Part shown: piece by piece, positions 9,191-17,417 of the stretch
Layout: the number at the start of each line of letters is the position of its first letter
How positions within the stretch are numbered: the stretch's first letter is position 1
Assembly (NCBI GenBank): GCA_942492445.1
Contig: CALOEW010000002.1
Coordinates: forward strand, 102,799 to 166,798
DNA: 64,000 nucleotides
Source: NORP240 sp942492445
Lineage (GTDB): Bacteria > Pseudomonadota > Gammaproteobacteria > Pseudomonadales > Pseudohongiellaceae
Direction of reading: 5' to 3'
Made by a program: the position numbers and the translations under genes
The notes under the pieces: generated by a model
What the model was told of the DNA's origin: nothing
Seen by the model: only the letters and a program-made list of their open reading frames with translations
The model's database searches: none

Positions 9191-9582
9191 CCCATTGGTG
9201 GCTGATTGGCGATTCCAGTCCGGCGCCGGGAGGCCGGAAAATTCCCCTCCACAGCCTTGACAGAGAAGCCTTTTTAGCAAAGGGTCTTACAAGGGGGTGG
9301 GGGAAAATAAATTTGGGGAAAATGATACCTGCAGTGTGCTCATATTCCTGATTCGTGGCTTCGAGCGGCTTGCAGGATTCCTCGTGAAGTAGCCTCGAGT
9401 TCCGCAATCGGTTACTGGATGCGGCAAGTTAGGTTCAATAGTGGCATCTTCAACGATTGCTCCACTGGTTTCCACCCACTTCGAATTCAGGTATTGAGCA
9501 CCGGTCCACGGGTGTCTGAATCACAAACCCCGGTCATGTCTGAGAGAGATCACGAATACTGGAAGTACCCGGATTCAGGCCA
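9182..9582. repeat. scrambled copies of the preceding 8.48-8.90 kb
   Basis: Bases 9182-9235 repeat, with gaps, the modF 3' end at 8483-8525 (shared runs gctgcatcaccca, gcgattccag and ccggcgccgggagg). Bases 9340-9582 match the reverse complement of 8579-8900, including ggattcctcgtg, actggtttccac, gagcaccg and a 33-base stretch at 9550-9582 against 8579-8611 with a few differences. No gene is present. This is either local rearrangement around the repeats or a misassembly. Confidence 0.6.
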
Positions 9583-9623
9583 CTGAAAGCCTTCCGGACA
9601 TGATCTTGTGCGACAGCAATGTG

Positions 9624-9649
9624 CCGGACCAGTACAGCATCTGGTCCGG
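9624..9649. terminator. possible hairpin downstream of the 9701 lipoprotein gene
   Basis: CCGGACCAG and CTGGTCCGG form a nine-base perfect stem with an eight-base loop. It sits about 50 bases beyond the stop codon of the minus-strand lipoprotein gene. There is no clear T run, so a terminator role is weakly supported. Confidence 0.3.
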
Positions 9650-9700
9650 GGGTTATAACAGATCTCGGGGGAATCAAAACCAGGCCAGGCGGTTGCTGCT

Positions 9701-10234
9701 TCAACCGGCGCGGGTTATGACGATATGAGCGTAGCCGATGTTGTTTACATAGGCTCCCTGGCTGTCGTTGACGAACAATTTCAGGTCGCCATTGCAGGGT
9801 GCCTCGTAGAGGTAGGAGTCTGTGGCGGCATCATAGGCAAGGTCGGAAATTCCCACCAGACTTTCAGAACGGCATCCATCCTGGTACAGCATCAACTCAA
9901 ACCAGCGGTGGCTTCGTGAGCGTTTTAACAGTGCCAGCGACTCGACTGGCATCAGGCTGTCTGCAAACCCGAACGGACCCAGTGGTTCGCCGTTTTCGTC
10001 GTTGATGATCGGCCCGTCTATCCAGTTGCTGATCTTGGAGAATCGCAGCGAATAGCGGGCACCGCCGGCAAGGGTGGCACCTGAATGGGTTGACGAATCG
10101 GTTGTGAAAAGCCGGAAACTGGCAGCCTGTCCCGGTGCCAGTGCCTGGCCACTATCGCCGGGGATCTGATCGATGTACATCCGGGCATTACAGGCACTGA
10201 GCAGTGCAACGGCGAGAAACCAGGGAAAACGCAT
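9701..10234 (-). CDS. small lipoprotein of unknown function
   Basis: The start at 10234 is preferred over a longer frame because acagaggttt lies seven bases upstream and the product then begins with a clean lipoprotein signal (MRFPWFLAVALLSAC, Cys15). The mature part (about 160 residues) has no further hydrophobic segment and looks beta-rich. The C-terminal region contains LKLFVNDSQGAYVNNIGYA, reminiscent of the calcium and sugar site of PA-IL-like lectin folds, but this is a short match seen by eye. Two cysteines in DGCRSES and YEAPCNGD could form a disulfide. It stands alone and its function is unknown. Confidence 0.6.
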   Translation of the reverse strand: MRFPWFLAVALLSACNARMYIDQIPGDSGQALAPGQAASFRLFTTDSSTHSGATLAGGARYSLRFSKISNWIDGPIINDENGEPLGPFGFADSLMPVESLALLKRSRSHRWFELMLYQDGCRSESLVGISDLAYDAATDSYLYEAPCNGDLKLFVNDSQGAYVNNIGYAHIVITRAG

Positions 10235-10337
10235 TGAATAAACCTCTGTGAAATGCAGCGATAGCGACACGGTTACGGTCGGGGGTTACAGACCAGCCGG
10301 CCAGCGTTGCAAATTGCACAAGGCCGACCTTTGTCAA

Positions 10338-10373
10338 TGAACCTCTGACTGAGAACCACAACGCTCTGGGTGG
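10338..10373. repeat. partial end of the module C element
   Basis: AACCTCTGACTGAG followed by cacaacgctctggg resembles the left end of the 3191-3401 element (aacctctgattaag, cacaatgctctgcgg). Only one end is present. It lies in the roughly 330-base gap between the divergent lipoprotein and phosphatase genes. Confidence 0.45.
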
Positions 10374-10565
10374 GGGCTCAATAGGAGGTTTGTTAAGAGT
10401 GCCTTTCCCGCCGAATCCCGTCAAGGGTTTCAAGCAGGAACGCTATCCGCTTTGATTCCCGGCCCGGTTGTCGCCTGGAAGGTTCCGCCGGACCGGTGAA
10501 CCTGTTAAAGTGCGCTCAATTAATCAGAGATTACGTAAATTCTGGCAGAACGAGGAGTAACCAGG

Positions 10566-11144
10566 GTGGAAACAATAAGGCTTGTGTTTTTGAGCATTGT
10601 GCTGGCAAATGCCCTGCCGGCGAACGCCGTGGAGGAGGTGGATCCGGCACTGCAGGAGATTCTGAATTTCCGGCAATACAGTCCCAGCTTTGCCAGCGCC
10701 GGACAGCCAACCAGGGAACAATTTGCCACCCTCAGGGACCAGGGTTTCGAGCGCGTCGTCTACATTGCATTTACCAATAATCGCAACGCGCTTGCGGACG
10801 AAGATCTGGTTGTAAAGGGCCTGGGTATGGAATACATGCAGGTTCCCGTAGATTTCTCCGATCCATTACCTAGTGATTTTTATGCCTTTGCTGATTCGAT
10901 GCGGCGAAGCCCGGACAAAAAGACTTTACTTCATTGTCAGGTGAATGCACGGGCATCCGCGTTCAGCTTCCTGTACCGGGTCGTCTACGAAAACGTACCG
11001 GTGGCGGAAGCCAAGGCGGACATGAACTCGGTGTGGCAACCGAATGAAGTCTGGCGCGATTTTATCTTCGAGGTGCTCGAGCAGAATGGATTTTCTCCCG
11101 ACTGTCCGGGCTGTGACTGGACACCTCCACCCCCAACCCGGTAA
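10566..11144 (+). CDS. exported DUF442-like tyrosine phosphatase family protein
   Basis: A 192-residue protein starting at GTG 10566, with aggag eleven bases upstream and a signal peptide (RLVFLSIVLANALPANA). The middle carries FASAGQPTREQFATLRDQGF, typical of the DUF442 branch of dual-specificity phosphatases. The catalytic-loop candidate is HCQVNARAS near residue 120: cysteine, four residues, arginine. This spacing is that of DUF442 proteins and one residue shorter than classical HCX5R phosphatases. Two C-terminal cysteines (DCPGCDW) may pair. It is predicted to act in the periplasm, and the substrate is unknown. Its stop lies about 40 bases from the end of the convergent monooxygenase gene. 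Confidence 0.7.
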   Translation: METIRLVFLSIVLANALPANAVEEVDPALQEILNFRQYSPSFASAGQPTREQFATLRDQGFERVVYIAFTNNRNALADEDLVVKGLGMEYMQVPVDFSDPLPSDFYAFADSMRRSPDKKTLLHCQVNARASAFSFLYRVVYENVPVAEAKADMNSVWQPNEVWRDFIFEVLEQNGFSPDCPGCDWTPPPPTR

Positions 11145-11187
11145 CCACCATCCTGATGCAGGGGCGGCGGAATTCGCTGGCGTCAGC

Positions 11188-13044
11188 TTATTCCCCCCCC
11201 TGATCGGCCGGCTTCCAGTTGTAAAAACCCATGAACATTTCTTCCCAGCTCTGTTCGCCCCAGTGAATAGTTGAATCCGGATCCGGGTTGTAGGGATTCT
11301 GTGAGGAGTTGTCAAACGCACCTTTTGCCACGATTCGTGTCCCTGCCGGGACAAACAGAGGCTCCTCGAGAGTGTGGGTGAGCTGCCAGTTGAATGAATA
11401 ATCCGGCACCGACAGGAGCAACTTCTCACTGCCGTCCGGATAGACTGCGGTAAAGCTCATGCGCTTGCCGCGAAAGTGCATGTGAGGCATCAGGCTGTAA
11501 ATATAGGCGTCATCGGGCACTAGCGTGGAAATCTCCATTTCATGGTCCTTGGCCTGGGCTGGAATTTCTATATTGAAGGCATTACCCACGCCGCCGGACA
11601 TTCGCTCATGGGGGACCTGACCTTCGGGGTAGAAATAAATGCCTATCTCGGTTGCATCGACCGTTTCCCTGCCGGAAGTGGTGTAGTGCATCTGTAGACT
11701 CAGGGTGGATCCGGCCCGCAACAAGCCGCCGACGCCCCGGGGATACATGGAAGAGGCAGTGCCAGGGGCGTAGCCTGCTATCGACGCCTGGTCGGGATCC
11801 AGACTGCCACCGAGAAAAACACCAAGATCCACTTCCGGGCCGAGCAGTTCGAGAATCTCCCCGAGGTCGGGTCGTTGACCGCTGGCAGCCGCAGTAAAAA
11901 TCGCCGCACGGATTTGTTGAGCCCGTTCCTCCGGCAGGCTGTTGATCACTTCCTGCAGGAGCAACCGTTGATCTCGCATGCCTTCCGGCGGTACCACAGT
12001 CGTGATCACGTGATGAACCACAGAGGGATCGCCGGGTACGATTTCGCTGCCTCTGACCCAGACGTCACGTTCAAGGCCCAGGTCTACCGGGATATGCAGG
12101 TATTCAACCACACCGGATGCCGGAATCGTCTGTGGTTCGATCTGAACCACCAGGTCCGGTTCACCGTGAGCCCACTTGCTCTCCGGCCAGCGCAGTTGAG
12201 CCAGGGGGTCTGAAGTTCCGTCCACCGGGGAACCGGAATCAACCCAGTGCACCAGCGCCTGCATCTGTGAATCCTCCAGGTTCATTGCATTTTTTACCGG
12301 GTGGCCAACTTTATTGTCGATCTGACCCGGTGGCATGCGCCTGGTCAGGACCACTTCCCTTATCATCGGTGACCAGCTCTGAGCGGCCAGGCTGCTGTCA
12401 AGTGCAAACGGTGCAATGCCGCCGTCTCTATGGCAGCCGGCGCAGTTTTCGGCGATGATCGGGGCGATTTCGTCTACGTATGACGGCGCGTCGGCGCGGT
12501 GCTTCTCCCGCACCGGAAAATCTATCGGCGTACCCGCCGGCTCTGCAGTTACGAGTACTTCAGTGCCGGCGAGAAACTGCTGTAATGCCCTTTCAAGATG
12601 ATTTTGGACCGGACCCCGGTAGACGACTTCGAAGCTGCCAGGATCGTAGAGAACTGCTTCCCCGATGCGGGTCATCCCCAGCGTTTCGGCAACCAGTTGG
12701 GCGTCGTCCATCAGAACGGGCAGGTCCAGGCCCAGCGCTTCCATTTCGACCTTGATACTTTGCCGGTCATTCTGCAGACCGGGATTCAGCAGCATAAACA
12801 CCACTCCCTGGCCCTGAAATTGCTCGCGCAGCTTCTTTAATTCGGCTACACTGGCACTCACCTCGCTGGCGCCATTGGCCTGTGCCATCAGCACTATGGC
12901 CTGCTGGTCGTCATACCAGGCCATGTGATGAAAGGTGCCTTCATGATCGATAAGGGCAAAATCGCCAACCCGTTCGGAGGCATCGCTGAGCGAAGCGAGC
13001 CCCGTCATCACAAAAGCAAGTAATGAAACCATTGGTTTATGCAT
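11188..13044 (-). CDS. thioredoxin-like / cytochrome c / copper type II monooxygenase fusion
   Basis: A 618-residue exported protein. The ATG at 13044 is chosen because gaggtg lies six bases upstream, where an in-frame GTG overlaps it. After the signal peptide there is a redoxin-like domain (about residues 25-160) with no CXXC. A single heme site CAGCH follows at about 201-205. A PHM/DBH-like copper monooxygenase region follows, with HHV near residue 340 and MPHMHFRGK near 525 as probable copper ligands. Related proteins are annotated as ascorbate-dependent monooxygenases. The heme may replace a soluble electron donor, which is inference. The substrate is unknown. It stands alone, facing the phosphatase gene. 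Confidence 0.75.
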   Translation of the reverse strand: MHKPMVSLLAFVMTGLASLSDASERVGDFALIDHEGTFHHMAWYDDQQAIVLMAQANGASEVSASVAELKKLREQFQGQGVVFMLLNPGLQNDRQSIKVEMEALGLDLPVLMDDAQLVAETLGMTRIGEAVLYDPGSFEVVYRGPVQNHLERALQQFLAGTEVLVTAEPAGTPIDFPVREKHRADAPSYVDEIAPIIAENCAGCHRDGGIAPFALDSSLAAQSWSPMIREVVLTRRMPPGQIDNKVGHPVKNAMNLEDSQMQALVHWVDSGSPVDGTSDPLAQLRWPESKWAHGEPDLVVQIEPQTIPASGVVEYLHIPVDLGLERDVWVRGSEIVPGDPSVVHHVITTVVPPEGMRDQRLLLQEVINSLPEERAQQIRAAIFTAAASGQRPDLGEILELLGPEVDLGVFLGGSLDPDQASIAGYAPGTASSMYPRGVGGLLRAGSTLSLQMHYTTSGRETVDATEIGIYFYPEGQVPHERMSGGVGNAFNIEIPAQAKDHEMEISTLVPDDAYIYSLMPHMHFRGKRMSFTAVYPDGSEKLLLSVPDYSFNWQLTHTLEEPLFVPAGTRIVAKGAFDNSSQNPYNPDPDSTIHWGEQSWEEMFMGFYNWKPADQGGE

Positions 13045-13621
13045 TGTAAACACCTCGTGCAGAATGCTCCGGCATTGACCCCCTGACGGGGAAAAGCTGT
13101 TACTCCTACTGATGTCCCATCATACGCCTTTTCGGTCGGACTGAAAGCAGCCAGCGCGGTAGACATCAGAATCAGAGGTCTCCAAGAATTCAATTACTGA
13201 TTATTTGAAAATTAGTGAATACAATAAGTTATCATTACCCAGGCCGATGGGTTCGCAACTCAGGCAACGAAGATCGAGTGGTACTCGAATTTCAACTTTA
13301 TGATGACGGAGATTCCCACTAAACTCCAATGGCAGTGGGGCGGACGGCTGCTCTTCAGGGAGCGGCGGTGCTGCCGGCACCGGTGGTTTACAAGTACGGG
13401 TAATTCGTTATGAAGAATCGATCCAATACCTCCGGGCGCGTAAATTGCCTGGTTTGTGAAACAGGTCGATGAAGCCAGTGTATCGGAGATCGACCCCTGA
13501 ATGGAAAACCGGTCGCCATTCGCTGACGTAACTTGTGCCAGGAGCCTCTGATTAGTTCTGGCCGGAGCAGTCCCATAACTAATCAGAGGTTCATTTAAAT
13601 AAACTGATAACAGAATATCTT
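13045..13621. other. intergenic stretch without a convincing gene
   Basis: This gap of about 580 bases separates the divergent monooxygenase and hemH genes, so it should hold both promoters, though I cannot place them with confidence. An A/T-rich part lies at about 13195-13240. The only clear structure is a short module C hairpin at 13545-13589, close to the hemH start. Confidence 0.5.
13545..13589. repeat. miniature module C hairpin upstream of hemH
   Basis: CCTCTGATTAGTT and AACTAATCAGAGG form a perfect 13-base inverted repeat with a 19-base loop. The ends match those of the 3191-3401 element, but the interior is almost entirely missing. It ends 32 bases before the hemH start codon. Confidence 0.6.
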
Positions 13622-14680
13622 ATGCGCGCCATACTATTGCTGAACCTGGGAACTCCGGCGGCACCTACAGCCAAGGGCCTGCGGGAGTTTTATCGGCACT
13701 TTTTTTCAGATCCCAACGTGTTCGATATTCCGCCCTGGGCGCGATGGGCATTGCGAAATTTTATCATCCTGCCTTTCCGGGCGCCGAAAACCGCTCGGAA
13801 CTACGAGAAGATCTGGCTGGAAGGGGGGTCGCCACTGAAGGTGTATACCGACCAACTCAAGTCTCGGCTGCAGGATGCCATGGATCCGACACGCAGTCGC
13901 ATGCGGGTTTTTATCGGCATGGGCTACAGTGAGCCGTTCATCGGCGACACCATGAGAGAAATCGAGGAGTTGGGAGTATCCGATATCCTGGTTTTTCCGT
14001 TGTTTCCACAATATTCCACGGCGACAACGGAGTCGGTACTGCAGGGAGTCACCAAGGCAGCAGGTCGCTGGAAAGAAGCACCGAGGATGACTGTCATCAA
14101 GGATATGTTCAGTGAACCGGCGTTTATCCGGGCCTGGACGCAACTGATAGACAAACATCTGCGGCAGGACAAGCCGAACCGCCGGGTAGATCATGTGATT
14201 TTCAGTTACCATGGGCTGCCGGAAAAAAATATCCTGAAAGCAGACAACAGCGACAACTGTAATTTCGGTAATTGTTGCAATGAGATAACCGGCCGGAATC
14301 GCTATTGCTACCGAGCACAGTGTATGGAGACTACCCGATCGATAGCAGGGGCGATGGGCTGGGATGAAGATTTCTATTCCGTAGCTTTCCAGTCACGTTT
14401 TGGTCGTGATCCCTGGATCAAGCCCTATCTCGATGAATACCTGGAAATACTGGCTGCTAAACAGGTCAGGCGGGTTGCTGTGCTGACCCCGTCATTCATA
14501 TCCGACTGCCTGGAAACCACCTTTGAAATAGGAATCGAGTACCGGGAGCTTTTTAAGGAAAAGGGCGGGGGTGATCTGGTACTCATCCCCAATCTGAACA
14601 ATGAGGAATTCTGGTTTTCCGCCGTTGCAGAAATCGTCGAGCGGCATTTGAGCCGCTCAGTGTTTCTCAATCCGGTCTGA
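13622..14680 (+). CDS. hemH: ferrochelatase
   Basis: A 352-residue enzyme that inserts ferrous iron into protoporphyrin IX, the last step of heme synthesis. It opens with the family motif ILLLNLGTPAAPTAKGLREF. It has the metal-site histidine in FSYHGLPE (about residue 198) and the acidic partner in ISDCLETTFEIGIEY. Between them is a cysteine-rich insertion (CNFGNCC, then CYRAQC). Cysteine clusters here are known in some bacterial ferrochelatases and may bind an iron-sulfur cluster. The ribosome site is weak. The 3' end overlaps the convergent ppnN gene by 24 bases. Confidence 0.93.
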   Translation: MRAILLLNLGTPAAPTAKGLREFYRHFFSDPNVFDIPPWARWALRNFIILPFRAPKTARNYEKIWLEGGSPLKVYTDQLKSRLQDAMDPTRSRMRVFIGMGYSEPFIGDTMREIEELGVSDILVFPLFPQYSTATTESVLQGVTKAAGRWKEAPRMTVIKDMFSEPAFIRAWTQLIDKHLRQDKPNRRVDHVIFSYHGLPEKNILKADNSDNCNFGNCCNEITGRNRYCYRAQCMETTRSIAGAMGWDEDFYSVAFQSRFGRDPWIKPYLDEYLEILAAKQVRRVAVLTPSFISDCLETTFEIGIEYRELFKEKGGGDLVLIPNLNNEEFWFSAVAEIVERHLSRSVFLNPV

Positions 14681-16072
14681 CAGCCCACCAGCCGGCTGGT
14701 GCTTATCGACGCTGATCAGTTCGTAGCAGGGCTGGTAGTGCCTGGTGCCTATTTTCATTCGCTTGATGGCGACGCACTCAGCCAGCAGACTGTCTCTTGC
14801 TGTCACGATTTCAGAGTCGCCCTGCAGTTTGTACGGACCTTGTTGTTCGACCTGTTTAATGCCGTAGGGTTTTACATTGCCCGCTACGATTCCGGAGAAC
14901 GCTCTGCGCAGGTCTGCGATAAACTCAGAAGCAGGCCGGTCATTGAATAACTTCAGTTTAGCCATATTTTCATGACTCACGTGGAACGGGGCCTGCATCG
15001 ATTCTGGAATTTTCAGTTGCCAATTAAATGAATACGACTCGTCGTTGCGCCTCCGATGTGAGACAACCTGATTCAGATTGCGCCGGGTCAGCTGAGCCAC
15101 GAGTGAGGGGTTGGCATTCACAATCTGATAGTAGGCGGTCGCAGACTCGCCCAGCGTATGGCGTAGAAAGCGGTCGATAGATGCAAAGTAGTCCTCGTAG
15201 CCTGCCGGGGCAGTAAAAATTATCGGCACCGGTGCCTGGCGGTTCTCTTCCCGGATCAGTATCCCAAGCAGGTACAGGATTTCCTCGATAGTGCCGACTC
15301 CTCCGGGAAAGACCACGATAGCATGGGCCAGGCGCACGAAGGCTTCCAGGCGCTTCTCAATATCAGGCAATATAACCAGTTCGTTTACGGATGGGTTTGG
15401 GGACTCTGAGGCGATAATGCCGGGTTCGGTAATGCCAACATAGCGGCCATTGTTGATACTTTGCTTGGCGTGCCCGATCATGGCGCCTTTCATTGGACCT
15501 TTCATGGCCCCGATGCCGCAACCGGTGGCGATATCCAGCCCCCGCAATCCCAGTTCATAGCCCACTTCCTTGGTGTAGTCATATTCAGGACGGCTTATGG
15601 CGTGGCCTCCCCAGCATACTACCAGTTGCGGAGCCTGATTCGGCGTCACCACATTGGCATTGCGCAGGATCCTGAATACCGTATCGGTTATTCCTTCGCC
15701 GGTTGACGTATCGAAACCACCCAGGCGTTCGATTTTGGCCTGGGTATACACGATATCCCGTAAAGCCGCGAACAGATGCCTTTCAATGCCGCGTATCATT
15801 TTCCCATCCACAAAGGCCGATGCCGGCGCATTCTGAACCCGCAACTTGATCCCCCGTGATTCCGGAATGATCTCTACCCGGAAGTCTGAGAATTCCCTTA
15901 GCATACGGTCGGGATCGTCGGTCTCGTTACCGGTGTTGAGCACTGCCAGCGCACAATCGCGGAAGGTCTGAAAGACCTCTTCGGTGGTTTCCATCGCCAC
16001 TCTTATTTCCTGGTGAGACAACAGGTTCAGGCTGGTGGAAGGCCTGACAAAACACTCTTTGACTTTGTCCAA
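14657..16072 (-). CDS. ppnN: nucleotide 5'-monophosphate nucleosidase (LOG family)
   Basis: A 471-residue cytoplasmic enzyme that cleaves nucleoside monophosphates to base and ribose 5-phosphate. The LOG/lysine-decarboxylase-like core has the signature PGGVGTIEE (about residue 265). Upstream is the nucleotide-binding stretch ATGCGIGAMKGPMKGAMIGHA, and the family N- and C-terminal extensions are present. E. coli PpnN (YgdH) is of similar length, and (p)ppGpp is known to regulate that enzyme. The ATG at 16072 is used; later in-frame ATGs are possible. It overlaps hemH at its 3' end. Confidence 0.88.
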   Translation of the reverse strand: MDKVKECFVRPSTSLNLLSHQEIRVAMETTEEVFQTFRDCALAVLNTGNETDDPDRMLREFSDFRVEIIPESRGIKLRVQNAPASAFVDGKMIRGIERHLFAALRDIVYTQAKIERLGGFDTSTGEGITDTVFRILRNANVVTPNQAPQLVVCWGGHAISRPEYDYTKEVGYELGLRGLDIATGCGIGAMKGPMKGAMIGHAKQSINNGRYVGITEPGIIASESPNPSVNELVILPDIEKRLEAFVRLAHAIVVFPGGVGTIEEILYLLGILIREENRQAPVPIIFTAPAGYEDYFASIDRFLRHTLGESATAYYQIVNANPSLVAQLTRRNLNQVVSHRRRNDESYSFNWQLKIPESMQAPFHVSHENMAKLKLFNDRPASEFIADLRRAFSGIVAGNVKPYGIKQVEQQGPYKLQGDSEIVTARDSLLAECVAIKRMKIGTRHYQPCYELISVDKHQPAGGLSDRIEKH

Positions 16073-16227
16073 TCCGGTGGTCCTGCGGTTGATGCATCCA
16101 GAAGTCTGATTTGAATCAATACGATTTTTTACCAGGCTTACCTATCCTTTGCGCTGTGGAAAATAGTAACGCAGGAGAGGGAAAGATGGGAGAACATACT
16201 CAGTAAAGAAATGAAAAACTGGGGCCC

Positions 16228-16299
16228 TTGGCAGTCAGGATTCTGGCCGGCTACGTTGCCATCATGCTGTTGGGTTACTGGGTGTGCAGGTTGATCTAG
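16228..16299 (+). CDS. possible very small membrane peptide
   Basis: A TTG-initiated frame encodes about 23 residues that form one hydrophobic helix ending in a basic tail (AVRILAGYVAIMLLGYWVC, RLI). An ATG at 16211 (MKNWG) lies upstream but one base out of frame, across ggggccc, so a homopolymer error could join them into a 29-residue peptide. The module C-like end and a terminator hairpin follow. The evidence is weak: hydrophobicity and position only. Confidence 0.22.
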   Translation: MAVRILAGYVAIMLLGYWVCRLI

Positions 16300-16367
16300 A
16301 CCTGAGACGACAAGTCTGATTCGTTCAATTAATCAGAGGATTTCAAAGAAACCCGAACCACCAATGA

Positions 16368-16395
16368 AAAAGGCCGGCTGTACAGCCGGCCTTTT
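16368..16395. terminator. bidirectional hairpin terminator
   Basis: A perfect 28-base palindrome centred on GGCTGTACAGCC, with GGCCGGC arms flanked by A and T runs on both sides (AAAA before, TTTT after). It lies 25 bases beyond the stop of the molybdenum hydroxylase operon and could end transcription from either side. Confidence 0.8.
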
Positions 16396-16419
16396 CGTTC
16401 TGGGTCTTACCGAAACCTG

Positions 16420-17409
16420 TCAGGCGCTGACAGCACGTTTGACCAGGTTCTGCAGTAACGGCACTTTGTAACCGTTGTGGGCCAGTACACGGGCACCTTC
16501 GGCTGCCAATGCAGCGACCGATTCCCCGGTTGCCACACTCCTGGCCTGCCCGCGAACGGCATTTTCAACCCGGGTCAGTCGACGGGGAGTCGCCTGAACG
16601 GCTCCGGCAACGATACGGCTGTCCTGAATGGTACCGCCGCTGACTCGAAATGCTGCGGCGATATTGACCAGGGAAAAATCCCAGACATTGCGATCCGCGA
16701 CTTTTTCAAAATAGAACGCCGCATTCGCCCAGGTGGACGGAATCCGGACAGTGGTAAGGATTTCACCCGGCCGCAGCACAGTGGTGTTTTCGATATCCAC
16801 TGCGGGGCCAACAAAGTAATCCTCTGCCGAAACGGTCCTTTCCCCGTCAACACTGCGGATGACCATGGTGGCATCCAGCGCGACCACCGCCGGAGCGGTG
16901 TCTGAAGCGCTGGCGGCGACACAGCGGCTGCCTTCGAACAGTGAATGTTCCCGGTTCATTCCTTCCGGGGTGTCTGCGTAACACAGATTACCGCCGGCAC
17001 GGTAACAGGACAGACCTCGTCGGTAGTACCAGCAGCGTACATCCTGCGACAGGTTGCCGCCGATTGTACCGATATTGCGAATCTGTGGACTCGCGACGAC
17101 ACCGGCAGCCTCCGAGAGCAGCGAATAGCGTGCCTGGATCAGGCTGCTGTTGGCGATTTCGGTGAGCGTGGTCAACGCCCCGATCTCGATTCCGTCGGCA
17201 GTCTCGCGGATGCCACGAAGTGACTCGATTCCGCTCAGATCGATCAGGGCGTCTGCTGACTTGGCACGATCTTTCAGCCAGCCGTATGTGTCCTGGCCGC
17301 CGCCCACCAACCAACCTCTTTCAGCCAGTCGGTCAGCTATGTCGAGCGCTTCCTCTACCTGCGTAGGCTGGTAGAGCTCCATATTTGGCATTACGTCGTA
17401 TGATGGCAT
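16420..17409 (-). CDS. molybdenum hydroxylase FAD-binding subunit (PaoB-like)
   Basis: A 329-residue FAD subunit of a xanthine dehydrogenase-type enzyme. The FAD motifs are LVGGGQDTYGWLKD (about residues 34-47) and IRNIGTIGGNLSQDVRCW (about 110). Cysteines in RCWYYRRGLSCYRAGGNLC and SRCVAAS match the extra iron-sulfur-binding loop found in PaoB and in 4-hydroxybenzoyl-CoA reductase. It is the third gene of the operon, eight bases after the molybdenum subunit gene, and a strong hairpin follows. It should pass electrons from the [2Fe-2S] subunit to FAD and then to an unknown acceptor. Confidence 0.85.
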   Translation of the reverse strand: MPSYDVMPNMELYQPTQVEEALDIADRLAERGWLVGGGQDTYGWLKDRAKSADALIDLSGIESLRGIRETADGIEIGALTTLTEIANSSLIQARYSLLSEAAGVVASPQIRNIGTIGGNLSQDVRCWYYRRGLSCYRAGGNLCYADTPEGMNREHSLFEGSRCVAASASDTAPAVVALDATMVIRSVDGERTVSAEDYFVGPAVDIENTTVLRPGEILTTVRIPSTWANAAFYFEKVADRNVWDFSLVNIAAAFRVSGGTIQDSRIVAGAVQATPRRLTRVENAVRGQARSVATGESVAALAAEGARVLAHNGYKVPLLQNLVKRAVSA

Positions 17410-17417
17410 AGTGGACC

